A DNA stretch of 64,000 nucleotides from an uncultured Campylobacter sp. (GTDB lineage: Bacteria > Campylobacterota > Campylobacteria > Campylobacterales > Campylobacteraceae). The translations under genes were made by a program, and so were the position numbers. Every line of letters begins with the position of its first letter. Within the stretch, counting starts at the first letter, position 1. Below the pieces are notes generated by a model. It was not told the origin of the DNA. It saw nothing but the letters and a program-made list of their open reading frames with translations, and searched no databases. Positions 1-9,359 of this stretch are shown piece by piece. The stretch spans positions 99,751 through 163,750 of the forward strand of contig NZ_CALJPG010000020.1 of assembly GCF_937980635.1 (NCBI RefSeq). Reading direction: 5' to 3'.

Positions 1-605
1 TTGATCATCTGCGGAATTTCGCTCTTGGCTCTGACGACGTAGTTTTCGCAATACGTCCCCACAAGCTCAGGCCGCCCGTCCACGACGCCCACGGGGTAGT
101 AGTTGATGTATTTTTGCCGCATACCTTTTAGGACGTGAAAGGTCTTGCTCGTAGCGCCTACGACGATGCAGGGCTCGTTATTCGTGATGTTTTTCTTCTC
201 GCTTAGAAACATCCGCTTTGAAATTCTAATCCCACCAATTAAAATAAACGAGATCGCCGCATCGATGATGATGACCGAACGCGGGAATGGGTTAAAAATT
301 TTACTCGCTAGAAAGAATAGGATCAAAAAGGTAAGCGCTGCCATCACGTGCGCATAAAAGAGTTTCCTCGCTTCATATAGGCCGAAAAATCTCCACGGAA
401 CTAAATAGATCCGCAAAAACCAAAAATAGAAAATTTTAATCGCAGTAAGGCTCGAGGCGCTAAGCAGCGCGCCTTTATAGAATTCGTTCGGTATATCTCC
501 GCTAAATCGTAGCAAAAAAGCGATATAAACGGAGAGGATCGAGATAAAAATATCTCCCAGCAAAAAAAACGCGAAGCGGTTAAATTTAGTGGGTTTTAAC
601 AGCAT
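1..605 (-). CDS. pglF: UDP-GlcNAc 4,6-dehydratase PglF, N-terminal part
   Basis: Partial gene running off the left edge; about 201 N-terminal codons are present. It starts at an ATG that overlaps the pglE stop (ATGA), so translation is probably coupled. The visible part shows about four hydrophobic membrane segments, then a motif like PFPRSVIIIDAAISF and the beginning of a Rossmann-type region (CIVVGATSKT), the layout of CapD/PglF-type membrane-anchored dehydratases. The family makes the 4-keto-6-deoxy sugar that PglE aminates on the way to UDP-diNAc-bacillosamine. The SDR catalytic half lies outside the window, so activity cannot be checked here. The assignment rests on this layout plus its place next to pglE, D and C. 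Confidence 0.85.
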   Translation of the reverse strand, partial: MLLKPTKFNRFAFFLLGDIFISILSVYIAFLLRFSGDIPNEFYKGALLSASSLTAIKIFYFWFLRIYLVPWRFFGLYEARKLFYAHVMAALTFLILFFLASKIFNPFPRSVIIIDAAISFILIGGIRISKRMFLSEKKNITNNEPCIVVGATSKTFHVLKGMRQKYINYYPVGVVDGRPELVGTYCENYVVRAKSEIPQMI

Positions 606-1702
606 CAGATGTTTTCTTTTACGATTTTTACGACGCGCTCGATCGTCTCGTCGCTCATATCGGTGCCGCTAGGAAGACAGATGCCGCGACTAAACATATC
701 CTCGCTCGTACCGTCGACTACGCTAAGCGCGCCTGCGAAGATGCTTTGCAGATGCATCGGCTTCCAAAGCGGACGAGATTCGATGTCGGCTTTATTTAGA
801 GCGTCGATAACCTTTAGATGGGCATCCTTTTTCTTAAATAGAAGCGTCGTAAGCCATCTATTGCCCTTGCCGCCTTCTACTTCGGGCATAAACTCCACGT
901 CAGTGCCTCTAAACAGATCCTCGTAAATTTTAAAAATTTCGCGTTTTCTCTTTACACGCTGCGGCAAGACCTCCATCTGGCCTACACCGATAGCGCCTAA
1001 AACGTTGCTTAAGCGGTAGTTGTAGCCGTAGTCCTTGTGCTCGTAGTGAAGCAGCGGCTCGCGCGCCTGAGTGCTGTAAAATCTAGCCTTGGCGATTAGC
1101 TCCTCATCGTTTGAAATCAGCATTCCGCCGCCAGAGGTGGTGATGATTTTATTGCCGTTGAAGCTTAGTGCGCCGCATTTTCCGATCCCGCCTAATGCCC
1201 TGCCTTTATAAAATCCGCCCAGCGCCTCCGCGGCATCCTCGATAACATCAATGCCTTCGTTCTCGCAAATTTCGCATATCTCGTCCATCTTCGCAGCCTG
1301 TCCGTAAAGATGCGTAACGACGAGCACTTTTGGCTTTTTTGGAGATTTTTTGATCGATTCTTTAAGCAGCTTCGGGCTTAAGTTCCAACTCTCGTCGCTG
1401 TCTATCAGCACCGGCACGCAGCGCTCGTAAAATATCGGATTTAGCGACGCCATGAAGGTAAACGTGGAGCCAAGCACCACGTCGCCGTCCTTTACGCCGC
1501 TGCAGCGAAGCGCTAGATGAAGCGCCGCCGTGCCTGCGTTTAGCGCCAGCGCGCCGCGCGCGCCAGTGTAGGACTTCACTGCGTCCTCGAAGCGATTAAC
1601 GTATTCGCCCAAAGGCGCGATATAGTTGCTCTCAAATACCTTTTTTATATACTCAAGCTCACCGCCGCCCATATTCGGCGGGCTTAAAAATACTCTTGCC
1701 AT
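605..1702 (-). CDS. pglE: UDP-4-keto-sugar aminotransferase PglE
   Basis: PLP-dependent DegT/DnrJ/EryC1 family aminotransferase, 365 residues. It transfers an amino group to the 4-keto sugar made by PglF, the second step of UDP-diNAc-bacillosamine synthesis. The N-terminus (MARVFLSPPNMGGGE) is typical of PglE. The PLP Schiff-base lysine is about K185 in SFNGNK. An in-frame ATG lies 31 codons upstream, but the start at 1702 is preferred: it has an AAGGA-type ribosome site just upstream and matches the family N-terminus. It follows pglD after about 116 bases and overlaps pglF by the ATGA junction. Confidence 0.93.
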   Translation of the reverse strand: MARVFLSPPNMGGGELEYIKKVFESNYIAPLGEYVNRFEDAVKSYTGARGALALNAGTAALHLALRCSGVKDGDVVLGSTFTFMASLNPIFYERCVPVLIDSDESWNLSPKLLKESIKKSPKKPKVLVVTHLYGQAAKMDEICEICENEGIDVIEDAAEALGGFYKGRALGGIGKCGALSFNGNKIITTSGGGMLISNDEELIAKARFYSTQAREPLLHYEHKDYGYNYRLSNVLGAIGVGQMEVLPQRVKRKREIFKIYEDLFRGTDVEFMPEVEGGKGNRWLTTLLFKKKDAHLKVIDALNKADIESRPLWKPMHLQSIFAGALSVVDGTSEDMFSRGICLPSGTDMSDETIERVVKIVKENI

Positions 1703-1818
1703 CTCTATCCTTCCTTGATCTTTAAATTTAACTTCGCGCATCGCAAGGCTAAATTTAGCTTTCGGCATTAAATTTAAATGCTTGGATTTTATCACTTTTA
1801 ATGCTATAAATTTTAAAT

Positions 1819-2418
1819 TCAGCTATTTTTTTTAATCACGCGAGCGGGCACGCCTACGGCTACGCTGTCGCTAGCTATGTCGCGCACGACCGCAGCGCCC
1901 GCACCGATGATGCAGCGCTGCCCGATCTTTAGCCTCTGAATGACGCTAGCGCCGATTCCAATGTGCGAAAACGCCCCCACTTTCACGCCGCCCGCAAGCG
2001 CCGCGTTTGGGCTAATGTGCGCGAACTCGCCGATCTCGCACTCGTGCTCGATTACGACGCCTGAGTTGATTATCGCGCCGCGACCGATTTTGGCTCGCGC
2101 GTTTATCACGGCGCCGGGCATTATGACTGCGCCCTCGCCGATAGCGGCGCTTGGGCTAACGATGGCGCTTTGATGAATTAGCGACGCTATCTCAAAACCG
2201 GCGCGCGCTACTCTCTCTTGAATCTTTGCGCGGGTTTTATTATCGCCGATTGCGATTATTACGGGATGCTTCGGCAGATCCTCGCTAAATTTCAGCCCCG
2301 TCGCGTCGTCTAGAAAAACGACCTCACTAAATTTAGCCCCGCGCGCGGCTAGCGCGACATCCGCAACCACCAGCCCGTGTCCGCTCGCGCCGTAAACGTA
2401 AATTTTAGTTGTGCCCAT
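1819..2418 (-). CDS. pglD: UDP-4-amino-sugar N-acetyltransferase PglD
   Basis: Acetyl-CoA dependent N-acetyltransferase, 199 residues, that completes UDP-diNAc-bacillosamine. The N-terminal sugar-nucleotide binding part has the YGASGHG motif. From about residue 85 there are hexapeptide repeats of a left-handed beta helix. H125 in VVIEHECEIGEF aligns with the catalytic histidine known for C. jejuni PglD, and the end (VAVGVPARVIKK) is typical. The start overlaps the pglC stop by 14 bases, so the two are probably translationally coupled. Confidence 0.95.
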   Translation of the reverse strand: MGTTKIYVYGASGHGLVVADVALAARGAKFSEVVFLDDATGLKFSEDLPKHPVIIAIGDNKTRAKIQERVARAGFEIASLIHQSAIVSPSAAIGEGAVIMPGAVINARAKIGRGAIINSGVVIEHECEIGEFAHISPNAALAGGVKVGAFSHIGIGASVIQRLKIGQRCIIGAGAAVVRDIASDSVAVGVPARVIKKNS

Positions 2419-3010
2419 TGAATTTCTCCGTCGTCGCCATACCCTCTTTATTCACGCCCTCTTTCGCAAGTACCTTTTTTATCGTTAAAAGCGCGATCTT
2501 AAGATCGAGCGCGAAGCTTAAATTCTGCGCGTAATACGTGTCGAACTCAAATTTTTTCTCCCAGCTGATCGCGTTGCGACCGTTTACCTGCGCAAGCCCC
2601 GTGATGCCCGGGCGCACGCTGTGTCGCAGGCGCTGCTGCGGCGAATAAAGCGGCAAGTATTCGATCAGCAGCGGGCGCGGTCCGATGAAGCTCATATCGC
2701 CCTTTAGCACGTTGAAAAGCTGCGGCAGCTCATCCAGGCTTAGCGCGCGGATCTTTTTGCCGTAATCGTTCAGCCGCTCTTCGTCTGGCAGAAGCTCGCC
2801 GTCCGCGCCGCGCTCGTCGCTCATCGTTTTAAATTTGTAAATTTTAAAAATTTGCTCATCAAACCCAGGGCGAGATTGCATAAAAATCGTGCTTTTGCTA
2901 ATGTGTTTGCGGATCAAGAACCACGTAAGCGCCATCACGGGCGAAACCAAAATAATCAAAATCAAAGCCGCCGTAAAATCAAGCGCGCGTTTTAAAAAGC
3001 CCCTATACAT
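2405..3010 (-). CDS. pglC: Phosphoglycosyltransferase PglC
   Basis: Small monotopic phosphoglycosyltransferase, 201 residues. It moves phospho-diNAcBac from UDP to undecaprenyl phosphate, the first membrane step of the N-glycan pathway. It has an N-terminal re-entrant membrane helix (about residues 10-32) followed by the catalytic domain. The Asp-Glu dyad is D93-E94 in SLDELPQLFN, and GPRPLL and VRPGITG motifs are present. The length and the end (TTEKFNGHN) are nearly those of C. jejuni PglC. It overlaps pglA by 8 bases and pglD by 14. Confidence 0.96.
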   Translation of the reverse strand: MYRGFLKRALDFTAALILIILVSPVMALTWFLIRKHISKSTIFMQSRPGFDEQIFKIYKFKTMSDERGADGELLPDEERLNDYGKKIRALSLDELPQLFNVLKGDMSFIGPRPLLIEYLPLYSPQQRLRHSVRPGITGLAQVNGRNAISWEKKFEFDTYYAQNLSFALDLKIALLTIKKVLAKEGVNKEGMATTEKFNGHN

Positions 3011-4130
3011 TGATAAATTTCCTATAAACCTCTAAATATTTTTCCGTGACAATCTTTTCGTCGTAATTTGCAAGCACCATCTCGCGCCCCTTTCGTCCAA
3101 GCCTTTCGCAAAGCGCGGGATCGCTCAATAAAATTTCGATCTTTCGCGCAAGACCCTCTGCATCACGAGTGCGGCAAATTAAGCCGTTTACCCCTTCTTG
3201 CACGGCTTCTACGCAGCCGCTGCAGTCGCTCACCACGCAGGCTCGCGCCATGCTCATCGCCTCTAAAACCGTGCGCGGAAAGCCCTCCTTGTAACTAGGC
3301 AGTGCCAGTAGGTAACTAGCCTTCAAAAGCTCAGGCACGTCGTTTCTAGCACCCAGATAATGCACCGCACCACTTCGCAAAAACGTAGGATCAGCGGTGC
3401 TTTTATTACCAGCAAAACCCTCACCTACGAAGACAAATTTCGCATCCGATCGATCTTTTAAAATTTCTGCTGCTTCGTAGAATTCTCTCACACCCTTATG
3501 CCACATCGCGCGAGCTATCATCAGCACGATCTTTTTGCCGTGCAAATCCTCGCCCAGATCCGCTGCACTAACGATTTGGGGGTTGAACCTTTCAGCATCT
3601 ACGCCTACGCTTTTAATCCTTATGACCTTTTGCTTTGTAATAAGCCCGCGAGATAGCATATAATCAGGATCGGCATCGTTTACAAATACGCAAGCATCCG
3701 CCTGCGAAAATGAAAATTTATAAAGCTGCTCCAATACCGCTCGCACGAGCCTTGTTTTAATATCATCGTCGATATAAAAGCTGCCCAGCCCCTCGACTAA
3801 GTTTATCACATATTTTATACCCGCCTCGCGAGCCGCCAGCGTACCGAATACGTTTGATTTGTGCGCGGCTGTTTGCAGCAGATCCAAATTTAGCCTCTTT
3901 AGCTCGCGTGCAAGGGCTTTGGTGTTGCTAAATACGGTAAGCGGATTCAGGCTCGCTCGATCAAGATCGTAGGTTACGGCATTAAAATCGCGTGCTAAAT
4001 CCTGCGTATAAGCGCCGCTAGGAGCAATTGCGAAAACCTCGTGCCCGCGCTCTTTTAAAGCCTGCATTATCGGGCGGCGAAAGAAATGTAAGCTCATATC
4101 GGCATGGCTTAAAAACCCTATGCGAGCCAT
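3003..4130 (-). CDS. pglA: GalNAc transferase PglA (GT4)
   Basis: GT-B fold family 4 glycosyltransferase, 375 residues, predicted to add the first GalNAc to undecaprenyl-linked diNAcBac on the cytoplasmic face. The opening MARIGFLSHADMS, the AAHKSN and VEGLGSFYIDD motifs and MIARAMWHKGVREFYE align along the length with C. jejuni PglA. The EX7E-type donor site is around KEGFPRTVLEA. It overlaps pglC by 8 bases. A 73-base gap separates its start from the upstream pglB stop. Confidence 0.93.
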   Translation of the reverse strand: MARIGFLSHADMSLHFFRRPIMQALKERGHEVFAIAPSGAYTQDLARDFNAVTYDLDRASLNPLTVFSNTKALARELKRLNLDLLQTAAHKSNVFGTLAAREAGIKYVINLVEGLGSFYIDDDIKTRLVRAVLEQLYKFSFSQADACVFVNDADPDYMLSRGLITKQKVIRIKSVGVDAERFNPQIVSAADLGEDLHGKKIVLMIARAMWHKGVREFYEAAEILKDRSDAKFVFVGEGFAGNKSTADPTFLRSGAVHYLGARNDVPELLKASYLLALPSYKEGFPRTVLEAMSMARACVVSDCSGCVEAVQEGVNGLICRTRDAEGLARKIEILLSDPALCERLGRKGREMVLANYDEKIVTEKYLEVYRKFINV

Positions 4131-4203
4131 CTGCTATATTCCTTGCTTGGCGTTGTGAGATTAAATTTCATAAATTTCTCCTTAGCTTGCGGCAAAATTT
4201 TAT

Positions 4204-6951
4204 CTAGCGTTTTAATTTATAAACTTTCACAGCAGGGCTTAAGATCACAGGCTCGAATAGCTCAGGCCTATATCTTTCAAATACAAAAAGCTGAATGTAG
4301 CTTGAGTTTAGCATCGTCTTATCTAGCAGCAAAAATCGCCCGTAATCGCGCATGAAAATCACGTAAAATTGCGCGCTGCTGTCCATATTAAACTCTTTTA
4401 CCGAAAGCTTGCCGTTCGCGTCGTAGCTCGTTTCGTAAAAAGTATTGATCGCGAATTTTCTGCCGCTATACTCTAAATTTAAAAGGCTCGGTGAGATCGA
4501 AAAGCCGTTGTCCATATGCACACCGCTTTGATCCTGAACGAACCTATCGCTCGTTATAAAAAACAGCTCGCCCAGCTGCTTGCCGTCGGTGATGTCGATG
4601 TTTGAAAACTGCGTGACGACGGGAAAGATATTCATCATACGATCGGGCAAGATGTAATAGATGTCACGCGTAGGCTTTGGCGGCTTAAAATCGGCCAGTC
4701 CCAAGCTTAAGATAAAATCATTGACGTCGGTCGCGTTATAGTCTTTTAAAATTTGCTTTAGCTTGTTTGGAATTTTTTCGCTATATCCACGCTCGGTGTA
4801 TTCGACATCCAGGCGCGCCATATTTGCAGAGCTCATCTGATCTCTAAAAAGCGCAAAGCTAACGGGGAAATTATCGTTGCCTAGGTGTTTGCCGCCGTCG
4901 ATGAGGGTCTTTACGTCGCTGTAATAGCGTATGCCGTAACCGTAGTCCCACCACGAAAGCGCGTAATCCTCGCGCTGCGCCTTATCTTTAAGCTCATCCA
5001 GCACCCGCACCTCGCTTTGATAAAAGACCGTATCGACCTTGTACGAGACGATGTGCTGCCACGCGGGATAGATCGCAAGCGCCGTCAAAATAAGCAGTAT
5101 CGCGCGTCCCGCGATCTTTGGCAGATCCAAGCGCTTTACGCAAAAATACAAAATATATCCGAAGCTCAGTCCCATCACACCCACGGCGTAGATTGTAAAT
5201 CTAAGACCCGCCTTGTTCGCCGCAAAGCCCAAAAGCAAAAGCGGGATCGAGAGCAAAAATTCCTTATGCCTAAAGCAAAGCACTACGTATCCGATTGCTG
5301 CGATCACGAAAACCGCGACGTGTGAGCTGATGCGCTCCATAAAGATCTTAGGCGGCACGATGCCCGATTCTTGGATCGTTTGATTGACGTTGAAAAAATG
5401 AAATGCCGTATCGGCGTTGTCCGCAAGGGAGCGGAAGATATAAAATTTCGCCTGAAAGATTATCGGACTAAGACCTCCGTTTGCGACGAAAAAGACTACG
5501 GCAAACGCGCCGATAATCGCCAAAATTTTAAAATTTAATAGCTTTCCTCTAAACGCAAAGAGCCAAAATAGCGCAAGCGAAATTAAAATTTTAGCTACCA
5601 AAGGCGTGGAACAAAGCGCGATCAAAAAGATGATCATCGCTTCGTAATTCACCGCACTTTTTCGCTTAAAAATCAGCGTGTAGGCGAAAAATACGGTGAG
5701 CATCATAGAATTTAACGAGAAGCTGGACGGATACCACCACATATAAAATATCACAAACGCACCCAGCCAAAACAGCGTGCTACGAGAGCCGCGCGTGCAG
5801 ATACGAATGAGCGCCCACAAAATACACATCGCAAGTACGATATTTAGCATATCGGTGTCGTAATACCCAGCCATAGTGCGGTTGTAGTAGCTATTCGCCA
5901 CGCTCGCGACAAGCGCGCCGATGAAGCCCGCGCGCATGCAGCGAAACTCGCTTGAGATAAGCAAGATCGGCACTACGATAAGCGAGCTGAATAAAGCCGG
6001 CAAATAAACAAAGATCGTCTCGATTTTAAAGGGCAAAATTTCAGCCAAAAACGCCGTCACGATCGAAAGCGGTGCGCTAAAATAACTAAGATCGTTGGGC
6101 TGATGAAAACCCGCGAGGCGGTCGCGCGCGCCCTCTGCGAAGGCGTAGCCGTCGTTTGTGTTTATCATCAGCTCGCCATCCCAAAAAAAGTAGTTCACAA
6201 AACCGCTCGCCCAGTGCACCCACCACATGCGAAACGCCACGCTAAAGGCAAATGCGAACAAAATCATCAGCAAAATATGCTTTGAAAACTCATAATTTTT
6301 TATGAAGCCAAAAATTCTACGCCTGGCAGGAAGCGCGCCAGCTGACTGATTTTTAGAATTTTGGGAATTTTCTGCTGTGGGGCTTTTAGAATTATCAGAA
6401 TTTATGCCGTTTGTAGAATTTAAAGCACTTGCGGAATTCGCATTTTTAAATTTAGCCAAATTAGCGGCTTTTGCGGAATTTTTATTTGTAGAATTTTTGC
6501 TCGTGGAATTCGCAGCGCCCTTTAAATTTGAGTTTGCAGAATTTGCGCCTGCGGAATTTTCAGAATTTACCAAAGCAGAATTTTGTCCGCTTGATTTTTT
6601 AGCCTTTTTGGATTTTTTTTGTGCTCGCATTTTTGCAGAAACAGCGCGCGCTTGATCGTCGCTTAAATTTTTAGCGCCGGCGTGCGCGGAATTTTTGCTC
6701 GCAGAATTTTTTGCATCAAGCGCGGAATTTTTATCGCTCTGAGGCACGGCATCCTCGCTACCCTCAATCTCGGCATTTTCGCCATTAAAATTCTCACCGC
6801 CGCCTGCGGAATACTCTGCGTCAAAACTTCCCTTACTAGCGAAATTTTCGCTTAGGGCAGCTTTGTCGGCACCCATTGATTGTGCGCCTTTTTGATCGTC
6901 CGATCCTTCGTCGATCTCTCTGACGCTAAAAGCCTTTTTTTCTTCACCCAC
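4204..6951 (-). CDS. pglB: Oligosaccharyltransferase PglB with long N-terminal extension
   Basis: STT3-type oligosaccharyltransferase, 915 residues, that transfers lipid-linked glycan to Asn sequons on the periplasmic side. The core (from about residue 215) has many membrane segments and the known catalytic elements: an Asp in NTNDGYAF (D267), YYDTD (D365/D367), TIQE (E528) and WWDYG (667-671). It is about 200 residues longer than C. jejuni PglB. The first 210 residues are an Asn/Ser/Ala-rich hydrophilic tract with repeated KNSA and ENSA units. The start is GTG at 6951 with an AAGGA ribosome site, 2 bases after the pglJ stop. No start codon suits a core-only protein, so at least much of the extension should be translated. 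Its role is unknown. Confidence 0.96.
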   Translation of the reverse strand: MGEEKKAFSVREIDEGSDDQKGAQSMGADKAALSENFASKGSFDAEYSAGGGENFNGENAEIEGSEDAVPQSDKNSALDAKNSASKNSAHAGAKNLSDDQARAVSAKMRAQKKSKKAKKSSGQNSALVNSENSAGANSANSNLKGAANSTSKNSTNKNSAKAANLAKFKNANSASALNSTNGINSDNSKSPTAENSQNSKNQSAGALPARRRIFGFIKNYEFSKHILLMILFAFAFSVAFRMWWVHWASGFVNYFFWDGELMINTNDGYAFAEGARDRLAGFHQPNDLSYFSAPLSIVTAFLAEILPFKIETIFVYLPALFSSLIVVPILLISSEFRCMRAGFIGALVASVANSYYNRTMAGYYDTDMLNIVLAMCILWALIRICTRGSRSTLFWLGAFVIFYMWWYPSSFSLNSMMLTVFFAYTLIFKRKSAVNYEAMIIFLIALCSTPLVAKILISLALFWLFAFRGKLLNFKILAIIGAFAVVFFVANGGLSPIIFQAKFYIFRSLADNADTAFHFFNVNQTIQESGIVPPKIFMERISSHVAVFVIAAIGYVVLCFRHKEFLLSIPLLLLGFAANKAGLRFTIYAVGVMGLSFGYILYFCVKRLDLPKIAGRAILLILTALAIYPAWQHIVSYKVDTVFYQSEVRVLDELKDKAQREDYALSWWDYGYGIRYYSDVKTLIDGGKHLGNDNFPVSFALFRDQMSSANMARLDVEYTERGYSEKIPNKLKQILKDYNATDVNDFILSLGLADFKPPKPTRDIYYILPDRMMNIFPVVTQFSNIDITDGKQLGELFFITSDRFVQDQSGVHMDNGFSISPSLLNLEYSGRKFAINTFYETSYDANGKLSVKEFNMDSSAQFYVIFMRDYGRFLLLDKTMLNSSYIQLFVFERYRPELFEPVILSPAVKVYKLKR
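6313..6951 (-). repeat. Asn/Ser-rich coding repeat tract in pglB
   Basis: Low-complexity DNA encoding the PglB N-terminal extension. On the coding strand the unit AAAATTCYGC and variants recur every 12-40 bases, most often read as Lys/Glu-Asn-Ser-Ala. Similar tracts lie in genes near 9.5, 10.1, 13.6, 18.7 and 59.6 kb. Confidence 0.75.
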
Positions 6952-6953
6952 GC

Positions 6954-8072
6954 CTATTTTCCTTCGTCGATTTGTTCTATTTTTGCGATCAGCTCGCTTG
7001 CTATCCGTTTTTTATCGAAAAACGAGGCTCTAATTTTAGCCTTTTTCTCATAAAATTTTACATAATTTTCATCATCCAGTGCTTTTTGCATCGCCGCTTG
7101 AGTGCTTTCTAGATCGTTTACGCCTACTAGCACGCCCCATTCGCTCTGCCCCATAAGCTCGCGCGCGCCGCTTTGATGATCGCTTGAAATCACGAGCTTG
7201 CCGCATGCAAGAGCTTCGATGAGTGCGTTTGAAAAGCCCTCAAAAAGGCTTACGAAGACAAACGCGTAGCATCTAGCCATATATTTATACGGGTTTGCGT
7301 CAAAGCCCAAAAGCTTTACGCGACCACCCAAACCCAGCTCCTCTATCAGAGCCTCAAGCTCGGCTCGCAGCACGCCGTCGCCCAATATCAGCAAGTCTTT
7401 GTCGTTATTTTTTAAATTTGCATATGCGCGGATCAAAAGCGCGTGGTTTTTGCCCGCATCGAGCCTGCCGACGCTTAAGAAAAACGGCCGTTCCTGCGCG
7501 ACCTGCTCGCTTGCCTTGCGCCCGATCTCATCCAAATCGATCGCGTTGTATAGCACGCTCATCTTGCGCTCGTCAATTCCAAAATTATCCGCCAGATCGC
7601 GCAGATTTCCAAGCGAGTTGGGGAAGATAAAATCGGCCTTCGGATAGAGCTTGCGAAGCAGAAGCTTTGAAATTTTAGATTTGAAGCTCGGCTCTTTATA
7701 CAGCACCGACGGCGTCGAGCATTCGTTAAAAATCATCGCTCCGCGCAGTCCGTAAACTCGCGCCAGCGCCGCTACGTAACAAGGGCGGTTCATCCAAACG
7801 AAGTGGATGTCGATACCTAGACGCTCGCATAGCTTTTTGTAGCGCAGCGCCAAAAACGGCAGCTTTGCGAGCTTCAGCAGTCCATTTTCAAAAGGGGCTG
7901 ATTTTTCGATGAAATGGATCTGCACGCCGCTTGGAATTTCATAAAAAATCCTCTCGTTCATCAGCACCAGATGCACTTCGTAGCGTGCCGTAAGCTCGCC
8001 TAAGAGGTTGCTTACGACGCGCTCGGCGCCGCCGCCGCCCATCGAATAGATAAAAACGCTTAATTTCTTCAT
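6954..8072 (-). CDS. pglJ: GalNAc transferase PglJ (GT4)
   Basis: Family 4 glycosyltransferase, 372 residues, expected to add the second GalNAc to the lipid-linked glycan. The start MKKLSVFIYSMGGGGAERVV, the middle NECSTPSVLYK and LLGFDANPYKYMA, and the donor-site segment FEGFSNALIEALACG match C. jejuni PglJ throughout. It stops 2 bases before the pglB GTG start. Upstream is a 243-base gap to the next glycosyltransferase gene, the largest break inside the operon, so an internal promoter is possible. Confidence 0.9.
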   Translation of the reverse strand: MKKLSVFIYSMGGGGAERVVSNLLGELTARYEVHLVLMNERIFYEIPSGVQIHFIEKSAPFENGLLKLAKLPFLALRYKKLCERLGIDIHFVWMNRPCYVAALARVYGLRGAMIFNECSTPSVLYKEPSFKSKISKLLLRKLYPKADFIFPNSLGNLRDLADNFGIDERKMSVLYNAIDLDEIGRKASEQVAQERPFFLSVGRLDAGKNHALLIRAYANLKNNDKDLLILGDGVLRAELEALIEELGLGGRVKLLGFDANPYKYMARCYAFVFVSLFEGFSNALIEALACGKLVISSDHQSGARELMGQSEWGVLVGVNDLESTQAAMQKALDDENYVKFYEKKAKIRASFFDKKRIASELIAKIEQIDEGK

Positions 8073-8315
8073 CCCTTTACCTTTTAAATATCGCTGCCGC
8101 GCCCTAAATTTAAGCTTTGCTCGCGCCTTTTTGTGCGAGCATACGCCGCGCCGTTTAAATTTAGCGCGTTTTGCGCTGCCTCAAGCGGCTAAATTTCATC
8201 GCGCAATGCGGCTTGTAAATTTAAACGCACCGTTTTGCTCGGGCGCAAGACGCTATCTTAGCACACCGAAGTTTAAATTTATACCTGCGCGCCGCAGAGC
8301 ATCGATAAGCGACTG
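8073..8315. other. Gap inside the pgl cluster
   Basis: No gene is supported here. The DNA has several TTTAAATTTA words and GC-rich blocks, but no clear promoter or terminator was found. Plus-strand reading through it is in non-coding-like frames. Confidence 0.4.
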
Positions 8316-9359
8316 CTATTTGCGCGCAAACCGATCGATCAAGCCCTGCCAGAGCTCAACGATGCGCTCTTGCGAAAACTCGTCTAAATTTTCATTTGCA
8401 TTTTGCACGAGAGCGTCTCGCAGCTTCTCATCGCTCATTAAAATTTCAAGCTTGCTCGCAAGTTCATTCGCATCGCCGCATTTAAACAAAATGCCGCTAA
8501 AGCCGTCCTTTATGAGCTCTTTTGCGCCCGCCGTATCGCTGCTAAGCCGTGCGCAGCCGTAAAACGCAGACTCGATCAGCACGTTTGAAAGCCCTTCATT
8601 AAGCGAACTGAGCACAAAAATTTTGGCTTCTTTATATAGCTCGCTCACGTCCTGCTTGTGCCCTAAAAATCGTACTTCAAGCCCAAGCCGCGCCACGAGC
8701 TCGCGCAAGCTTTCGCGCAGCGAGCCGTCGCCTGCGATTAAAATTTCCCACTGCGCAAGCAGGCTTTTATCGATCCTGCTTAGCGCGTCAAAGTAAATTT
8801 CATACCCCTTGACGGACTCGAGCCTGCCGACGCTTAAGATCACGTTTTGCTTAGCGCTTTTAGCGCCATCAATCTCACCGAAAAAAGGGTTATGCACGAC
8901 GAAGCAGTTTTTGACAAATCGCGAATAGTACTCAAAGTCCGAGCGCGTAAGCACCGTAAGCGCGTCCGCTTTTTTATAGCACAGATCGCGCACGCGGCTA
9001 AAAAGCCCGCTTCGCAGATAATCGTGCGCGTTGTGCTCGGTCGCGATGAGCGGGATGCCTAGCCCGAAGCTTGCGATCACGCACGCTACGTTCGTCCAGT
9101 CCATAAAGCTGATGATGACGCTTGGGCGCTCGCGCTTGAAGCACTCGCGCAAAATTCTGTATTTATCGAACCTGCCGCCGTTTTTATAAACATCCAGATG
9201 CAAAAATTTTATCTTTTCGCTAAATTTATACCTGCCCTCATCATTTTCCAAAATCGCGATCGTAACGTCGTTTGCGCGCGCAAAATGGTTCGCCAAAACC
9301 TGAAGCACGCGCTCTGCGCCGCCGTTTCTAAGAGCCGCGATGACGAATAAAATTTTCAT
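8316..9359 (-). CDS. PglH-like glycosyltransferase (GT4), extra copy
   Basis: GT-B family 4 glycosyltransferase, 347 residues. It opens MKILFVIAALRNGGAERVL and carries ISFMDWTNVACV, ATEHNAHDYL, VGRLESVKG and NEGLSNVLIESAF, all features of the PglH group. It is a paralogue of the gene at 10606-11685, sharing for example KLEILMSDEKLRDALVQNA near the C-terminus. C. jejuni has only one PglH, so this is an additional transferase that may add a residue absent from the C. jejuni glycan. It overlaps the upstream GT2 gene by 4 bases. The sugar and linkage cannot be read from sequence. Confidence 0.8.
   Translation of the reverse strand: MKILFVIAALRNGGAERVLQVLANHFARANDVTIAILENDEGRYKFSEKIKFLHLDVYKNGGRFDKYRILRECFKRERPSVIISFMDWTNVACVIASFGLGIPLIATEHNAHDYLRSGLFSRVRDLCYKKADALTVLTRSDFEYYSRFVKNCFVVHNPFFGEIDGAKSAKQNVILSVGRLESVKGYEIYFDALSRIDKSLLAQWEILIAGDGSLRESLRELVARLGLEVRFLGHKQDVSELYKEAKIFVLSSLNEGLSNVLIESAFYGCARLSSDTAGAKELIKDGFSGILFKCGDANELASKLEILMSDEKLRDALVQNANENLDEFSQERIVELWQGLIDRFARK

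Noticed and set aside
6313..6951. N-glycosylation sequons in the Asn-rich tract of PglB
   Set aside because: Many N-S-T or N-S-A triplets occur, but the acidic residue two positions before Asn that Campylobacter PglB needs is mostly missing, and the tract should be cytoplasmic.
8131..8562. A 143-codon plus-strand frame over the gap and the 3' end of a glycosyltransferase
   Set aside because: Antisense to a clear gene for more than half its length, with Arg/Ser/Ala-rich shadow composition.
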